Shown piece by piece: positions 26,317 to 35,004 of a stretch of 64,000 nucleotides of DNA. Both the position numbers and the translations under genes were made by a program. Each line of letters begins with the position of its first letter. Position 1 is the first letter of the stretch. The notes under the pieces were generated by a model. The model saw only the letters and a program-made list of their open reading frames with translations. It was not told the origin of the DNA and ran no database searches. Source of the stretch: Flavobacteriaceae bacterium CG2_30_31_66 (GTDB lineage: Bacteria > Bacteroidota > Bacteroidia > Flavobacteriales > Flavobacteriaceae); contig MNYM01000045.1 of the NCBI GenBank assembly GCA_001873065.1, forward strand, positions 62,001 through 126,000, written 5' to 3'.

Positions 26317-26509
26317 ATTTAGGGGTTTTTAGTAACTTTGTAAAGATACAAATAAAATTGCATTTTTCAAACAACTAATAATCAATACTTTATAAAAATT
26401 TTAAAATGTTTTATAATTTACTGTAAATCAATAAATTAAAAATTAAACGTTCTTCATAGAAAAATAGAAAATAATTATTCGTATAAATAAAAAACTGTGA
26501 TATTCCTCC

Positions 26510-26517
26510 TATATTTG
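26510..26517 (+). promoter_or_regulatory. -7 promoter element for the first tatA-like gene
   Basis: TATATTTG, 47 bases before the ATG at 26565. The 248-base spacer upstream (from 26317) holds no other feature that I can support, apart from the minus-strand promoter noted with the gene at 25825. Confidence 0.6.
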
Positions 26518-26564
26518 CGAGACTATTTTTGATTTATTTGAAATCAATATATATTTAAAACTCA

Positions 26565-26846
26565 ATGAAAACAGTATTTTTATTTATTAGTGGTCAAGAA
26601 ATATTTTTTATTCTCATAATTGTTGTTATGCTTTTTGGTGCAGATAAAATTCCTGAATTAGCGCGAGGCTTGGGAAAAGGAATGCGTCAAATTAAAGACG
26701 CGACAAACGAGATAAAAAAAGACATCAACGAGAGCGCAAAAAACAATCGTATTAATGATGATATCACTAAAGAACTTAACGAAAAAGTTACAGAGGTGAG
26801 AGACAATATTGAAGATATTACAGGCCCTATTAAAAGAAATATGTAA
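26565..26846 (+). CDS. TatA/TatB-like twin-arginine translocase subunit, copy 1
   Basis: A 93-residue protein with a single N-terminal membrane helix, the hinge FGADKIPELARGLGKGMRQIK and a charged amphipathic tail, the TatA family layout. It forms or recruits the pore that exports folded proteins. The tail is longer than in the second copy at 46261, so one of the two may act as TatB. No tatC is present in this window. Confidence 0.88.
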   Translation: MKTVFLFISGQEIFFILIIVVMLFGADKIPELARGLGKGMRQIKDATNEIKKDINESAKNNRINDDITKELNEKVTEVRDNIEDITGPIKRNM

Positions 26847-26850
26847 ATAA

Positions 26851-27495
26851 TTACATTTTCACTCTACTTATTGTTAATCCATCTCTAATTGGAATTAAAA
26901 TAGTTTCCAATCTTTTATCTGAATTTAATAGCTTATTATAAGATAAAAGGGCTTTTGTATCTTCATCTTTTGGATCTAACTTTTCAATAATTTTTCCACT
27001 CCAAAGCACATTGTCTGATAAAATAATGCCACCAGGTTTCATTTTTTGAATAATCAAATGAAAGTAATTTTCATAATTTTTTTTATCAGCATCAATAAAA
27101 ACCAAATCAAACTTTTCATCAATTAAAGGAATCATTTCGAGCGCATTTCCAATTATTTGGTGAATTTGAGCTCTGAATCCTGATTTTGCAAAATACTTGT
27201 TTTGCAGAGTTTCTAATTCTTCGTTTTTATCAATAGTAATAATTTTTCCGTTAGAGGCCAAACCTTCAGCAAAACAAATAGTAGAATATCCTGTAAAAGT
27301 ACCGATTTCCAAAATAACTTTTGGTTTAATTAATTTAGAAATCATCGCTAATACTCGTCCTTGAAATGCACCACTCAGCATTCTGGGATTCAATACTTTT
27401 TGCCAAGTTTCTTTACTTAATTCAGCTAAAATTTCGGGTTCTTGTTGTGAATGTTCCACAACATATTGGTCTAATTTTTCAGGCAAAAAATTCAT
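26851..27495 (-). CDS. SAM-dependent O-methyltransferase (family 3, catechol-type)
   Basis: A 214-residue class I methyltransferase. SAM motif I is ILEIGTFTGYSTICFAEGL, and the metal/substrate region is FDLVFIDADKKNYENYF followed by GGIILSDNVLW, characteristic of PF01596 O-methyltransferases that need a divalent metal. The start is ATG 27495; the upstream TTG at 27501 is less likely. The natural acceptor is unknown. It is convergent with tatA with four bases between them. Confidence 0.9.
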   Translation of the reverse strand: MNFLPEKLDQYVVEHSQQEPEILAELSKETWQKVLNPRMLSGAFQGRVLAMISKLIKPKVILEIGTFTGYSTICFAEGLASNGKIITIDKNEELETLQNKYFAKSGFRAQIHQIIGNALEMIPLIDEKFDLVFIDADKKNYENYFHLIIQKMKPGGIILSDNVLWSGKIIEKLDPKDEDTKALLSYNKLLNSDKRLETILIPIRDGLTISRVKM

Positions 27496-27533
27496 TGGCA
27501 ATATAAAATTTTTAGAAATTAGAATTCTAGAAA

Positions 27534-27797
27534 CTAATTATTTAACTCTTTGAATTGTTTTTTAAGAATTGCTTTGTCTTTCTCAGAAATAGGTAATAAA
27601 TGATGTTTGCAAGTTTTTGCTTTCATTTTAAAAATTTCTGTCATGATACGATTTTGTTTTGTATAAAGGGCGCAAAATTTACAAAATAAGAGGTGCAAAC
27701 TTAACTGCATTTGTTCAAAAAATGAGGTTTCATTATATTGACTTTTATTGCAAATTTTGGTTGCCTCGTCGCAAGTTATCATAAATTTTTTAAACAT
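27534..27797 (-). CDS. Zinc-binding anti-sigma factor (putative)
   Basis: An 87-residue protein with the H-x3-C-x2-C motif (HLLFCKFC) plus an upstream Cys in MITCDEATKIC, which fits small zinc-containing anti-sigma factors. It has no membrane helix, so it would be a soluble redox- or zinc-sensing regulator. The gene starts 5 bases after the sigma factor stop, which supports pairing. The start could also be ATG 27782. Confidence 0.75.
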   Translation of the reverse strand: MFKKFMITCDEATKICNKSQYNETSFFEQMQLSLHLLFCKFCALYTKQNRIMTEIFKMKAKTCKHHLLPISEKDKAILKKQFKELNN

Positions 27798-27802
27798 TTT
27801 TC

Positions 27803-28369
27803 TTACTTTTTAAACCAGTTATCTTCCATACATTTTCTAAGTTGTGTTCTTGCTCTATGAATCATAACCCATAAATTAGACGCTGTAATATCTAATTCCT
27901 TACAAATATCATCAGTGTCAAATTCTTGAATGGTTTTCATCCTAAAAACCATTGCATATTTTTCGGGCAATTGATTGATGCAATGTTCTAATTGATTTTT
28001 TAATTCTTCGTTTTCAATGGCTTTCTCAGTTTCATTATCCCAACTTTGAGGAACGCACTCTTCAATCCAATAACCTTCATTTTCTCCATCTTCATAAAAA
28101 TTCATTTTCACTTCAGCCTGACCTTTTATGGAGTTTATTTTTCGATAATGATCAACGACTTTTCTTTTTAAGATAGAAACTAACCAGGTTCTTTCAGAAG
28201 CCTTTCCTTCGAAATTTTTAGCTGATTTTAGACCTGCAAAAAAAGTTTCTTGCACCAAATCCTTTGCCAAATCATAATCATTAACTCGCACAATTGCATA
28301 GTTGAACAAGTAATCTACATACTTATCAATCCATTCATTTGGGTTTAGCAAAAATTGTTTTCCGGACAT
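27803..28369 (-). CDS. ECF-type RNA polymerase sigma factor
   Basis: A 188-residue sigma-70-family factor: region 2 has YDLAKDLVQETFFAGLKSAKNFEGKASERTWLVSILKRKVVDHYRK, and region 4 has LPEKYAMVFRMKTIQEFDTDDICKELDITASNLWVMIHRARTQLRKCMEDNW. I use ATG 28369 (MSGKQFLLNPNEW) because a perfect -7 element lies just upstream at 28387-28394. The longer frame to 28600 begins far upstream of it. With the zinc anti-sigma it forms a regulatory pair; its regulon is unknown. Confidence 0.9.
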   Translation of the reverse strand: MSGKQFLLNPNEWIDKYVDYLFNYAIVRVNDYDLAKDLVQETFFAGLKSAKNFEGKASERTWLVSILKRKVVDHYRKINSIKGQAEVKMNFYEDGENEGYWIEECVPQSWDNETEKAIENEELKNQLEHCINQLPEKYAMVFRMKTIQEFDTDDICKELDITASNLWVMIHRARTQLRKCMEDNWFKK

Positions 28370-28681
28370 TTTTATATTTAATGAGTCAAATATAAAGCTA
28401 TTTTTTTCTTGAAAAGCATTACCATTATCTATTCTTATCATATTAACCAAAGTAATAATTAGGATTTTCAATTTCTCAATTATTTTCTCTCGAAAAACAT
28501 AATAATTGAATATGAATACTATGAACAAAAAGCATAAATTTTCATTTTTAATTGATTTCTCCTTTGAAATACAAACATTTTTTACTGAAATCGAAATCAT
28601 TTATCGATATTTACAAATTAAGAACTAACAAATTATCTCCTGATATTTCTTACTTTTACGATTTTATAAAACCCAATAATT
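28370..28681. other. Intergenic region with divergent promoters (sigma factor and panB)
   Basis: This 312-base spacer has no credible ORF. On the minus strand TATATTTG at 28387-28394 is the sigma gene -7 element. On the plus strand TACTTTTA at 28651-28658 is a -7-like element 24 bases before panB. I see no riboswitch or repeat between them. Confidence 0.5.
28387..28394 (-). promoter_or_regulatory. -7 promoter element for the ECF sigma gene
   Basis: TATATTTG on the minus strand, 18 bases from the ATG at 28369; a housekeeping-type element rather than an obvious autoregulated ECF promoter. Confidence 0.6.
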
Positions 28682-29500
28682 ATGTCCGTAGCAAAAAAGC
28701 AATACAAAAGAATTACCGTAAAATCATTGGTAGAAATGAAAGCCAATGGCGAAAAAATTAGCATGCTAACTGCGTATGATTATACCATGGCAAAAATTTT
28801 GGACAATGCTGGTTTGGATGTTCTTTTGGTGGGTGATTCTGCGTCAAATGTGATGGCTGGTCATGAAACGACGTTGCCAATCACTTTAGATCAAATGATT
28901 TACCACGCAAGTGCTGTTGTGAGAGCTATTGAACGCTGCTTAGTGGTGGTTGATTTGCCTTTTGGTAGTTATCAATCTGATCCAAAAGAAGCCTTGCGCT
29001 CTGCGATTAGAATCATGAAAGAGAGTGGTGGACATGCCATTAAATTAGAAGGAGGAGGTGAAATCAAAGAATCCATCAAACGCATTTTGAACGCTGGAAT
29101 TCCTGTAATGGGACATTTGGGATTGACACCACAATCTATTTATAAATTTGGCACCTATACTGTAAGAGCCAAAGAAGAAGAAGAAGCTCAAAAATTGATG
29201 GAAGATGCTTTATTGCTAGAAAGGTTGGGTTGTTTTGCTATTGTCTTAGAAAAAGTTCCTGCAAAATTGGCTGAGAAAGTAGCGAAATCTTTGACAATTC
29301 CTGTGATTGGAATTGGCGCTGGAAATGGTGTTGACGGACAAGTTTTAGTAACTCATGATATGATTGGAATGACGCACGAATTTCATCCCCGTTTTTTACG
29401 CAGATATTTGGATTTATATGCTGATATGACCAAAGCTTTTGAGCAATATGTGACTGATGTGAAAAGCAAAGATTTTCCGAATGAAAATGAGCAGTATTAA
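28682..29500 (+). CDS. panB: 3-methyl-2-oxobutanoate hydroxymethyltransferase PanB
   Basis: A 272-residue enzyme that makes ketopantoate in pantothenate/CoA synthesis. The family segments are complete: [45 protein letters not shown], with the metal-binding aspartate, then [18 protein letters not shown] and [14 protein letters not shown]. Start and length are typical. No other pan gene is next to it. Confidence 0.97.
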   Translation: MSVAKKQYKRITVKSLVEMKANGEKISMLTAYDYTMAKILDNAGLDVLLVGDSASNVMAGHETTLPITLDQMIYHASAVVRAIERCLVVVDLPFGSYQSDPKEALRSAIRIMKESGGHAIKLEGGGEIKESIKRILNAGIPVMGHLGLTPQSIYKFGTYTVRAKEEEEAQKLMEDALLLERLGCFAIVLEKVPAKLAEKVAKSLTIPVIGIGAGNGVDGQVLVTHDMIGMTHEFHPRFLRRYLDLYADMTKAFEQYVTDVKSKDFPNENEQY

Positions 29501-29514
29501 TAATGCCATCCTAA

Positions 29515-29531
29515 CCTTCCCAAAGGGAAGG
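29515..29531. repeat. REP-like hairpin
   Basis: CCTTCCC-AAA-GGGAAGG, a perfect 7-base stem with a 3-base loop between panB and the next gene. It is GC-rich against a very AT-rich background and lacks a T-tract, so it is a repeat-type element rather than a normal terminator. Confidence 0.5.
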
Positions 29532-29539
29532 AACTTATT

Positions 29540-29731
29540 ATGAGAAAAGCACTTAAAATTATTGCCGATGTTTTTCTTTTAATACTAGTATTAGTATTTA
29601 TCGGAAGTATATTTTCTGAATTAGCTATTTTTAATAATTCAAAAATAAAATTTTCTTTACTACTATTTTATTTTATTTCTAAACTAATTTTATATAAAAT
29701 TGATAGTAAAGATGTTCAAAAAGAAAATTGA
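29540..29731 (+). CDS. Hypothetical small membrane protein
   Basis: A 63-residue protein with two hydrophobic helices (about 6-24 and 36-52) and a charged C terminus. No family recognised. It sits between the REP-like hairpin and the dehydrogenase gene and overlaps the longest possible frame of the latter. It may be a real short gene or a chance frame; the hydrophobic pattern and ATG favour real. Confidence 0.45.
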   Translation: MRKALKIIADVFLLILVLVFIGSIFSELAIFNNSKIKFSLLLFYFISKLILYKIDSKDVQKEN

Positions 29732-29766
29732 ATTTTTCAGAAAATTCTATGTCAAATAATCTCTTC

Positions 29767-30711
29767 ATGAAAATCCTTCACTTAGATACAAATCACCCAT
29801 TATTACTCCATCAATTGAATGATGTGGGATTTCAAAATGAGGAAGATTATACTTCTTCAAAAATTGATATTGAAGCAAAAATTCATTTGTATGATGGAAT
29901 TATCATCAGAAGTCGATTTTCAATTGACAAAACTTTTTTAGAGAAGGCAACAAACCTCAAATTTATTGGAAGAGTTGGCGCAGGATTGGAAAATATTGAT
30001 TGTGAATTTGCAACATCAAAAAATATTCATCTCATTGCCGCTCCTGAAGGCAATAGAAATGCTGTTGGAGAGCATACCTTAGGAATGTTATTATCACTTT
30101 TTAACAAGCTGAATAAAGCAAATTCAGAAGTGAAAAATGGCATTTGGCAACGTGAAGAAAATCGCGGAATTGAGTTGGATGGAAAAACTGTTGGCATTAT
30201 TGGCTATGGAAATATGGGAAAATCATTTGCAAAAAAACTAAAAGGTTTTGATGTGAGAGTGATTTGTTATGACATCAAAACCAATGTTGGCGATGAAAAT
30301 TGTAAGCAAGTTTCTTTAGAGGAATTTCAAAAAAAAGCAGTAGTTGTCAGCTTGCATACACCTCAAACGGCACTAACAAAAAACATGATTTGTGAGAGTT
30401 TTATAAACCAATTTCATCATAATTTTTGGTTATTAAATACCGCAAGAGGCTCTGCTGTAATTACTGCTGATTTGGTAAAAGCACTACAATCAGGGAAAAT
30501 TTTAGGTGCAGGTTTGGATGTGTTAGAATATGAAAAAACCTCGTTTGAAAGCTTTTTTTCTGATGAAAACATCCCAGAAGCTTTTCAATATTTGATTCAT
30601 GCTGAAAATGTTATTTTAACGCCACACGTAGCTGGTTGGTCAGTGGAAAGTCATGAAATATTGGCGCAAACCATTGTAGATAAAATCAAAAATATATTCA
30701 TAAAATTTTAA
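29767..30711 (+). CDS. D-2-hydroxyacid dehydrogenase (phosphoglycerate-dehydrogenase-like)
   Basis: A 314-residue NAD-dependent dehydrogenase. The NAD-binding loop is VGIIGYGNMGKSFAKKL, the substrate arginine is in LLNTARGSAV, and the catalytic histidine is in LTPHVAGWS. It lacks the ACT domain of SerA, so a role in serine synthesis is possible but not certain. ATG 29767 (MKILHLDTNHPLL) gives a normal Rossmann beginning; ATG 29749 is an alternative. Downstream is the broken DUF1801 gene. Confidence 0.85.
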   Translation: MKILHLDTNHPLLLHQLNDVGFQNEEDYTSSKIDIEAKIHLYDGIIIRSRFSIDKTFLEKATNLKFIGRVGAGLENIDCEFATSKNIHLIAAPEGNRNAVGEHTLGMLLSLFNKLNKANSEVKNGIWQREENRGIELDGKTVGIIGYGNMGKSFAKKLKGFDVRVICYDIKTNVGDENCKQVSLEEFQKKAVVVSLHTPQTALTKNMICESFINQFHHNFWLLNTARGSAVITADLVKALQSGKILGAGLDVLEYEKTSFESFFSDENIPEAFQYLIHAENVILTPHVAGWSVESHEILAQTIVDKIKNIFIKF

Positions 30712-30724
30712 CAATCAAGATCTC

Positions 30725-31179
30725 ATGACTTCAAAAGCAATTACAGTAGATGAATATATTTCGGAATTATCTGATGAAAGAAAAATAATCTAGAAAAGCT
30801 AAGAAGTTGTATCAAGAACAACCTTCCAAAAGGTTATAAAGAAGGTATTCAATATGGGATGATTGGGTATTTTGTGCCTCACAAAATATATTCAAAAGGC
30901 TATCATTGCAATCCAAAAGAGCCTTTGCCTTTCATGAGTATTGCTTCTCAGAAAAATTCTGTGAATATCTATCACATGGGATTGTATGCAAAAAAAGAAT
31001 TGTATGATTGGTTTGTTACTGCTTATTCAAAACAGTTTTCAAAGAAATTGGATATGGGAAAAAGTTGCATTCGATTTAAAAAAGAAACTGATATTCCTTT
31101 TGAAATTTTAGAGGAATTAGTTCAAAAAATAGCTGTTAAAGAATGGATTTCAATCTATGAATTATCTATAAAAAAATAA
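30725..31179 (+). pseudogene. DUF1801 (YdhG-like) protein gene, frameshifted
   Basis: The gene begins at ATG 30725 (MTSKAITVDEYISELSDERK) and meets a stop at 30791. In the adjacent frame the protein continues without a gap from about 30784 (NNLEKLRSCIKNNLPKGYKEGIQYGMIGYF) to 31179. The two parts together make a full-length DUF1801 protein. One base appears to be missing from the A-run around 30779-30785. This is either an inactivating mutation or a sequencing error; translation from an internal ATG at 30859 would lose the N-terminal third. Confidence 0.8.
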
Positions 31180-31182
31180 CTT

Positions 31183-31569
31183 ATGAAAAAAAGAGTTACT
31201 GGAATTGGCGGATTATTTTTTAAAACCAAAGATGTAAATGCTACAAAAAATTGGTACCAAAAACACTTAGGATTTGACACGGATGAATGGGGTTGTACAT
31301 TTAAATGGAAAGATGATTCTGGAAATTTAAGTACAACTCAATGGTCTCCATTCTCAGAAAAATCAACCTATTTTGAGCCTTCTAATAAAGAATTCATGTT
31401 CAATTATAGAGTTGAAAACTTAGTTGAATTGCTTGACGAATTGAAAAAAGAAGGAGTTACCATTTTAGGTGAAATTCAAGAATTTGAATACGGAAAATTT
31501 GGTTGGATTTTAGACAACGATGGAAATAAAATTGAACTTTGGGAACCAATTGACGAAAAATTATTTTAA
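31183..31569 (+). CDS. VOC-family (glyoxalase/bleomycin-resistance-like) protein
   Basis: A 128-residue protein with one beta-alpha-beta-beta-beta module repeat pair: GLFFKTKDVNATKNWYQKHLGF at the start and a C-terminal GKFGWILDNDGNKIELWEP that supplies the metal-ligand glutamate. Substrate unknown; relatives include lyases, dioxygenases and binding proteins. It follows the DUF1801 gene by three bases and precedes the DoxX-like gene by 16, so the three may be one transcript. Confidence 0.88.
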   Translation: MKKRVTGIGGLFFKTKDVNATKNWYQKHLGFDTDEWGCTFKWKDDSGNLSTTQWSPFSEKSTYFEPSNKEFMFNYRVENLVELLDELKKEGVTILGEIQEFEYGKFGWILDNDGNKIELWEPIDEKLF

Positions 31570-31585
31570 TATAAAATAAGCAACT

Positions 31586-31984
31586 ATGAATTTATTAAGC
31601 AATTATCCAACTGAGATTTTGATTTTGGTTTTTTTGATTGTTACTTTTTTACAATCAGGAATTGACAAATTATTGGATTGGAATGGAAATGTTTCATTTA
31701 TCAAAGAACATTTCAAAAACTCACCTCTCAAAAATAAAGTGCCCTTTTTATTAGGAATTATTTTATTGATAGAAATCATTGCTTCCGTTTTAATGATTTT
31801 TGGAATCTACAAACTGTATGTTTCAGGTGAAAAAGAAATGGCTCTTTTAGGAGTTGAGCTTTGTGCAATTACCTTGATTTTTTTATTGATTGGTCAACGT
31901 TTGGCAAAAGATTATGCAGGAGCCATGTCTTTGACAGTGTATTTTATTTTGACCGTTTTTGGTGTTTTTTTATTGCATAACTAA
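31586..31984 (+). CDS. DoxX-like integral membrane protein
   Basis: A 132-residue protein with four predicted membrane helices, including LILVFLIVTFLQSGIDKLLDW (DoxX-type first helix), LLGIILLIEIIASVLMIFGI, and LTVYFILTVFGVFLL. DoxX relatives are linked to redox or sulfur metabolism, but the role here is unknown. Last gene of the short run after panB. Confidence 0.75.
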   Translation: MNLLSNYPTEILILVFLIVTFLQSGIDKLLDWNGNVSFIKEHFKNSPLKNKVPFLLGIILLIEIIASVLMIFGIYKLYVSGEKEMALLGVELCAITLIFLLIGQRLAKDYAGAMSLTVYFILTVFGVFLLHN

Positions 31985-32007
31985 AACTTATCTCAACAAA
32001 ATATTTC

Positions 32008-32024
32008 TATAAGAATTTCTTATA
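32008..32024. repeat. 17-base palindrome after the DoxX-like gene
   Basis: TATAAGAA-T-TTCTTATA is a perfect inverted repeat around one base in the 142-base spacer between convergent genes. No T-tract follows. Could be a protein-binding site or chance in AT-rich DNA. Confidence 0.3.
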
Positions 32025-32126
32025 AAGTCAGGGCGAAAATAAGGTGTTTTTAGGCGTTTTTTAAAAAGTTTAAGGTAATTGTGTGTGTTTTGAAATTTCG
32101 GTCGATTTCGACTTTTAAAAACGATT

Positions 32127-33005
32127 TTAGTTCTTTTTTATAATGTAAATCAAAGAAGAGTACTCTGAAGTTTTACGAGCCTTCCAATTTGAAACAAAAC
32201 CTCTCCAAAAGCCAATCAAAAAATTCAATTTCCCTGTTTTGTATTTCTCACTCAACATAGAAACATAAAAAGAATCAAATTTCATTGGAAGCGTTTTTTC
32301 TACAACGAAATTTTCAAGAGCAAAAATTTTAGAAATAGATTCTTGCGAAAAATGCCACAAATGTCTTGGAACATCATAAGCTGCCCAAAACTCTTTGTAA
32401 TACTTTGCGTCATCACTTTTATAATTTGGAACTGCAACAAATAAAGTTCCTGTTTCATAAAGTAGACTCTTTAAAGTAATAATATATTCTTGCAAATTTT
32501 CTACATGTTCTAAAACGTGCCAAAGTGTAATTATTTCAAACTTTTGGTCTTTAATTTTTGATAAATCATCTTGTAAATTGATTCCTTTTTTTCTAGCAAT
32601 ATTTCTTGCTCCTTTATCTGGTTCTATACCACAAACATACCAGTGGTTATCTTTGCAAACTCTTAAAAAATCACCTGTTCCTGCTCCAACATCTAAAATA
32701 TTTTTTTCAGGTCTAGAAAAACTATTTTGGCGAAGAAGATATTTGTTTATTATTTTTAGTTTTCCTTTAAGAGTAATATTTTTTACAATTTGATATACTT
32801 TATCTATTATCGTTTTTTTAGAATCTGTGTGAGAAATATAATCTTCACTTTTATAATAATCTGATACGTTTTTTGGAACAGGAACTGTTACTAACATATC
32901 AAACTCATTGTTCTTTTTTACTTGATAAACCTCACCAGAAACTGTATAATCTTTGCACTCTATAAAATGCTCTAGATTTTTATAAAAGTCAATTTTTTGA
33001 TTCAT
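32127..33005 (-). CDS. Class I SAM-dependent methyltransferase
   Basis: A 292-residue protein with an N-terminal region of about 95 residues and a methyltransferase core: motif I NILDVGAGTGDFLRV, the acidic loop GIEPDKGARNIA, and LWHVLEHVENLQEY, which is typical of Methyltransf_23/UbiE-like enzymes. FWAAYDVPRHLWHFS is characteristic of a branch found near cell-envelope genes. Substrate unknown. It is the gene after mnmG on the minus strand, with a parS-like site and a REP-like hairpin in the gap. Confidence 0.85.
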   Translation of the reverse strand: MNQKIDFYKNLEHFIECKDYTVSGEVYQVKKNNEFDMLVTVPVPKNVSDYYKSEDYISHTDSKKTIIDKVYQIVKNITLKGKLKIINKYLLRQNSFSRPEKNILDVGAGTGDFLRVCKDNHWYVCGIEPDKGARNIARKKGINLQDDLSKIKDQKFEIITLWHVLEHVENLQEYIITLKSLLYETGTLFVAVPNYKSDDAKYYKEFWAAYDVPRHLWHFSQESISKIFALENFVVEKTLPMKFDSFYVSMLSEKYKTGKLNFLIGFWRGFVSNWKARKTSEYSSLIYIIKKN

Positions 33006-33027
33006 TTATAACGCTCTTTAAATTACG

Positions 33028-33047
33028 ATTCCTGCTTTCGCAGGAAT
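33028..33047. repeat. REP-like hairpin
   Basis: ATTCCTGC-TTTC-GCAGGAAT, a perfect 8-base stem in the spacer between mnmG and the methyltransferase gene. It is unusually GC-rich for this region and lies 36 bases from the parS-like site. Confidence 0.5.
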
Positions 33048-33082
33048 GAGAATTCAAGTATTTATTGTACTTATTATCTAAA

Positions 33083-33098
33083 TGTTCCTCGTGGAACA
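33083..33098. promoter_or_regulatory. parS-like site (ParB binding), variant
   Basis: TGTTCCTCGTGGAACA differs at one position from the Pseudomonas-type parS TGTTCCACGTGGAACA and keeps the outer 6-base arms as a palindrome. It lies just past the mnmG stop codon. Confidence 0.5.
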
Positions 33099-33117
33099 TT
33101 TTAAAAACATAGCAAAA

Positions 33118-34995
33118 TTATCTTCCCATATACACCAACAAAACAGAAACATCGCTTGGAGAGACTCCACTAATTCTGCTAGCTTGCGAAATAGACGTCG
33201 GTTTAATTTTAGAAAGTTTTTGCCTTGCTTCAATAGACAAACTATTCAGTTTATGATAATCAAAACTTGATGGAATTACTACGTTTTCTAGTCTATTGAG
33301 TTTATCAGCATTATTCCTTTCTTTCTCAATATATCCAGAGTATTTCAAATGAATTTCAGCTTGTTCAATGATTTCGTCGTCGATATTATTCTCTTTTACA
33401 AAAGAACTTAAAGAATCAATAACCATAAAGTCCATAAAAGTTAATTGTGGCCTTGTAGCTACTTTAAAAAACTTTAAAGATTGTGAAACCAAAGCCAATT
33501 CTTTAGCCTCCAAAATAGGATTTATCTCTTCTGGTTTTACACTCGTATTTTCTAAAAACGCAATCAGTAAATCTGTTTTATGTTGCTTTTCTAAAACTCT
33601 TTCCATACGCTCATTGGATGCCAAACCAATTTTGAATCCACTTGGAGTAAGTCGCAAATCAGCATTATCTTGACGTAAAAGCGTACGATATTCAGCTCTT
33701 GAAGTAAACATTCTATAAGGCTCTTCTGTTCCTTTTGTAATCAAATCATCAATCAAAACACCAATATAAGCTTCATTTCTTTTCAAGATAAAAGGCTCCT
33801 TTTCCTGAACTTTTAGTGCTGCATTTATTCCTGCCATCAAACCTTGAGCAGCTGCTTCTTCATAACCAGTTGTACCATTAATTTGTCCTGCAAAAAACAA
33901 GTTTTTAATCAATTTGGTTTCTAGAGAATGTGTCAATTGTGTTGGTGGAAAATAATCGTATTCGATGGCATAGCCATATCTAAAAAATTTCACATTTTCA
34001 AAACCTTCAATAGCTCTGATAGCTTTATCTTGAATATCTTCCGGAAGCGATGTTGAAAAACCATTTACATAAATTTCGACAGTATTCCAACCTTCTGGTT
34101 CAACAAAAATTTGATGTCTTTCTTTTGTTGCAAAACGATTTATTTTATCTTCAACAGAAGGGCAATATCTTGGTCCTGTAGATTTAATTCTACCATTAAA
34201 CATTGGTGATCTATCAAACCCATCTCGCAATAAATCATGTACTTTTTGATTGGTATATGTTAGATAGCAAGAACGTTGTTTTGTAAGTGGTTTTGAGGAA
34301 GATAAATATGAAAATTTCACGGGAAATTCATCACCAGGCTGTTCAATCATTTTTGAATAATCTAAAGAGCGACCATCAACTCTTGGGGGCGTTCCTGTTT
34401 TCATTCTTCCAGCTTCAAAACCTTTTTTTATCAAATCTTCTGTAATTCCAGTTGATGAACCCTCTCCTGCTCTTCCTCCGCCAAATGTTTTTTCTCCAAT
34501 ATGAATCAATCCATTTAAAAAAGTTCCAGCAGTAATTACGACAGATTTGGCTTGTATTTGAATTCCTAAAGTAGTTTTTACACCAACAATTTTGTCATCA
34601 TCAAACAACAAACCGTTTACAGAATCTTGAAAAAAATCAAGATTTGAAGTTTGTTCAAGCATCAATCTCCAACATTCAGCAAACTGCATTCTGTCAGATT
34701 GTGCTCTTGGACTCCACATTGCAGGGCCTTTTGATTTGTTTAGCATTTTAAACTGAATCGCTGTTTTATCAGTTACAATACCGCTATATCCACCTAAAGC
34801 ATCAATCTCTCTTACAATTTGACCTTTTGCAATTCCTCCCATTGCTGGATTACAACTCATTTGGGCAATATTTTGCAAATTCATGGTAATCAAAAGCGTT
34901 TTTGCACCCATGTTTGCAGCTGCAGCTGCAGCTTCACTTCCCGCATGACCACCACCAATTACGATAACATCATAAACTGTTGTAAATAAACTCAT
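33118..34995 (-). CDS. mnmG: tRNA uridine-5-carboxymethylaminomethyl modification enzyme MnmG (GidA)
   Basis: A 625-residue FAD enzyme that, with MnmE, modifies wobble uridine 34 of several tRNAs. FAD-binding motif: VIGGGHAGSEAAAAAANMGA. Conserved blocks CNPAMGGIAKG, the active-site cysteine region, and GRAGEGSS are present, and the C-terminal helical domain is complete (MFTSRAEYRTLLRQDNADLRL; ISGVSPSDVSVLLVYMGR). Length is normal. It is third in a minus-strand run after the DUF4175 and ybeY genes and is flanked on both sides by parS-like sites. Confidence 0.97.
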   Translation of the reverse strand: MSLFTTVYDVIVIGGGHAGSEAAAAAANMGAKTLLITMNLQNIAQMSCNPAMGGIAKGQIVREIDALGGYSGIVTDKTAIQFKMLNKSKGPAMWSPRAQSDRMQFAECWRLMLEQTSNLDFFQDSVNGLLFDDDKIVGVKTTLGIQIQAKSVVITAGTFLNGLIHIGEKTFGGGRAGEGSSTGITEDLIKKGFEAGRMKTGTPPRVDGRSLDYSKMIEQPGDEFPVKFSYLSSSKPLTKQRSCYLTYTNQKVHDLLRDGFDRSPMFNGRIKSTGPRYCPSVEDKINRFATKERHQIFVEPEGWNTVEIYVNGFSTSLPEDIQDKAIRAIEGFENVKFFRYGYAIEYDYFPPTQLTHSLETKLIKNLFFAGQINGTTGYEEAAAQGLMAGINAALKVQEKEPFILKRNEAYIGVLIDDLITKGTEEPYRMFTSRAEYRTLLRQDNADLRLTPSGFKIGLASNERMERVLEKQHKTDLLIAFLENTSVKPEEINPILEAKELALVSQSLKFFKVATRPQLTFMDFMVIDSLSSFVKENNIDDEIIEQAEIHLKYSGYIEKERNNADKLNRLENVVIPSSFDYHKLNSLSIEARQKLSKIKPTSISQASRISGVSPSDVSVLLVYMGR

Positions 34996-35004
34996 TTTTA
35001 AAAT

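Noticed and set aside
28370..28600. 77-residue N-terminal extension of the ECF sigma factor
   Set aside because: It runs across a perfect -7 element and does not resemble sigma region 1; ATG 28369 gives a normal ECF protein.
31985..32126. Possible tRNA or small RNA between the DoxX-like and methyltransferase genes
   Set aside because: No cloverleaf and no TTC arm; only short palindromes.
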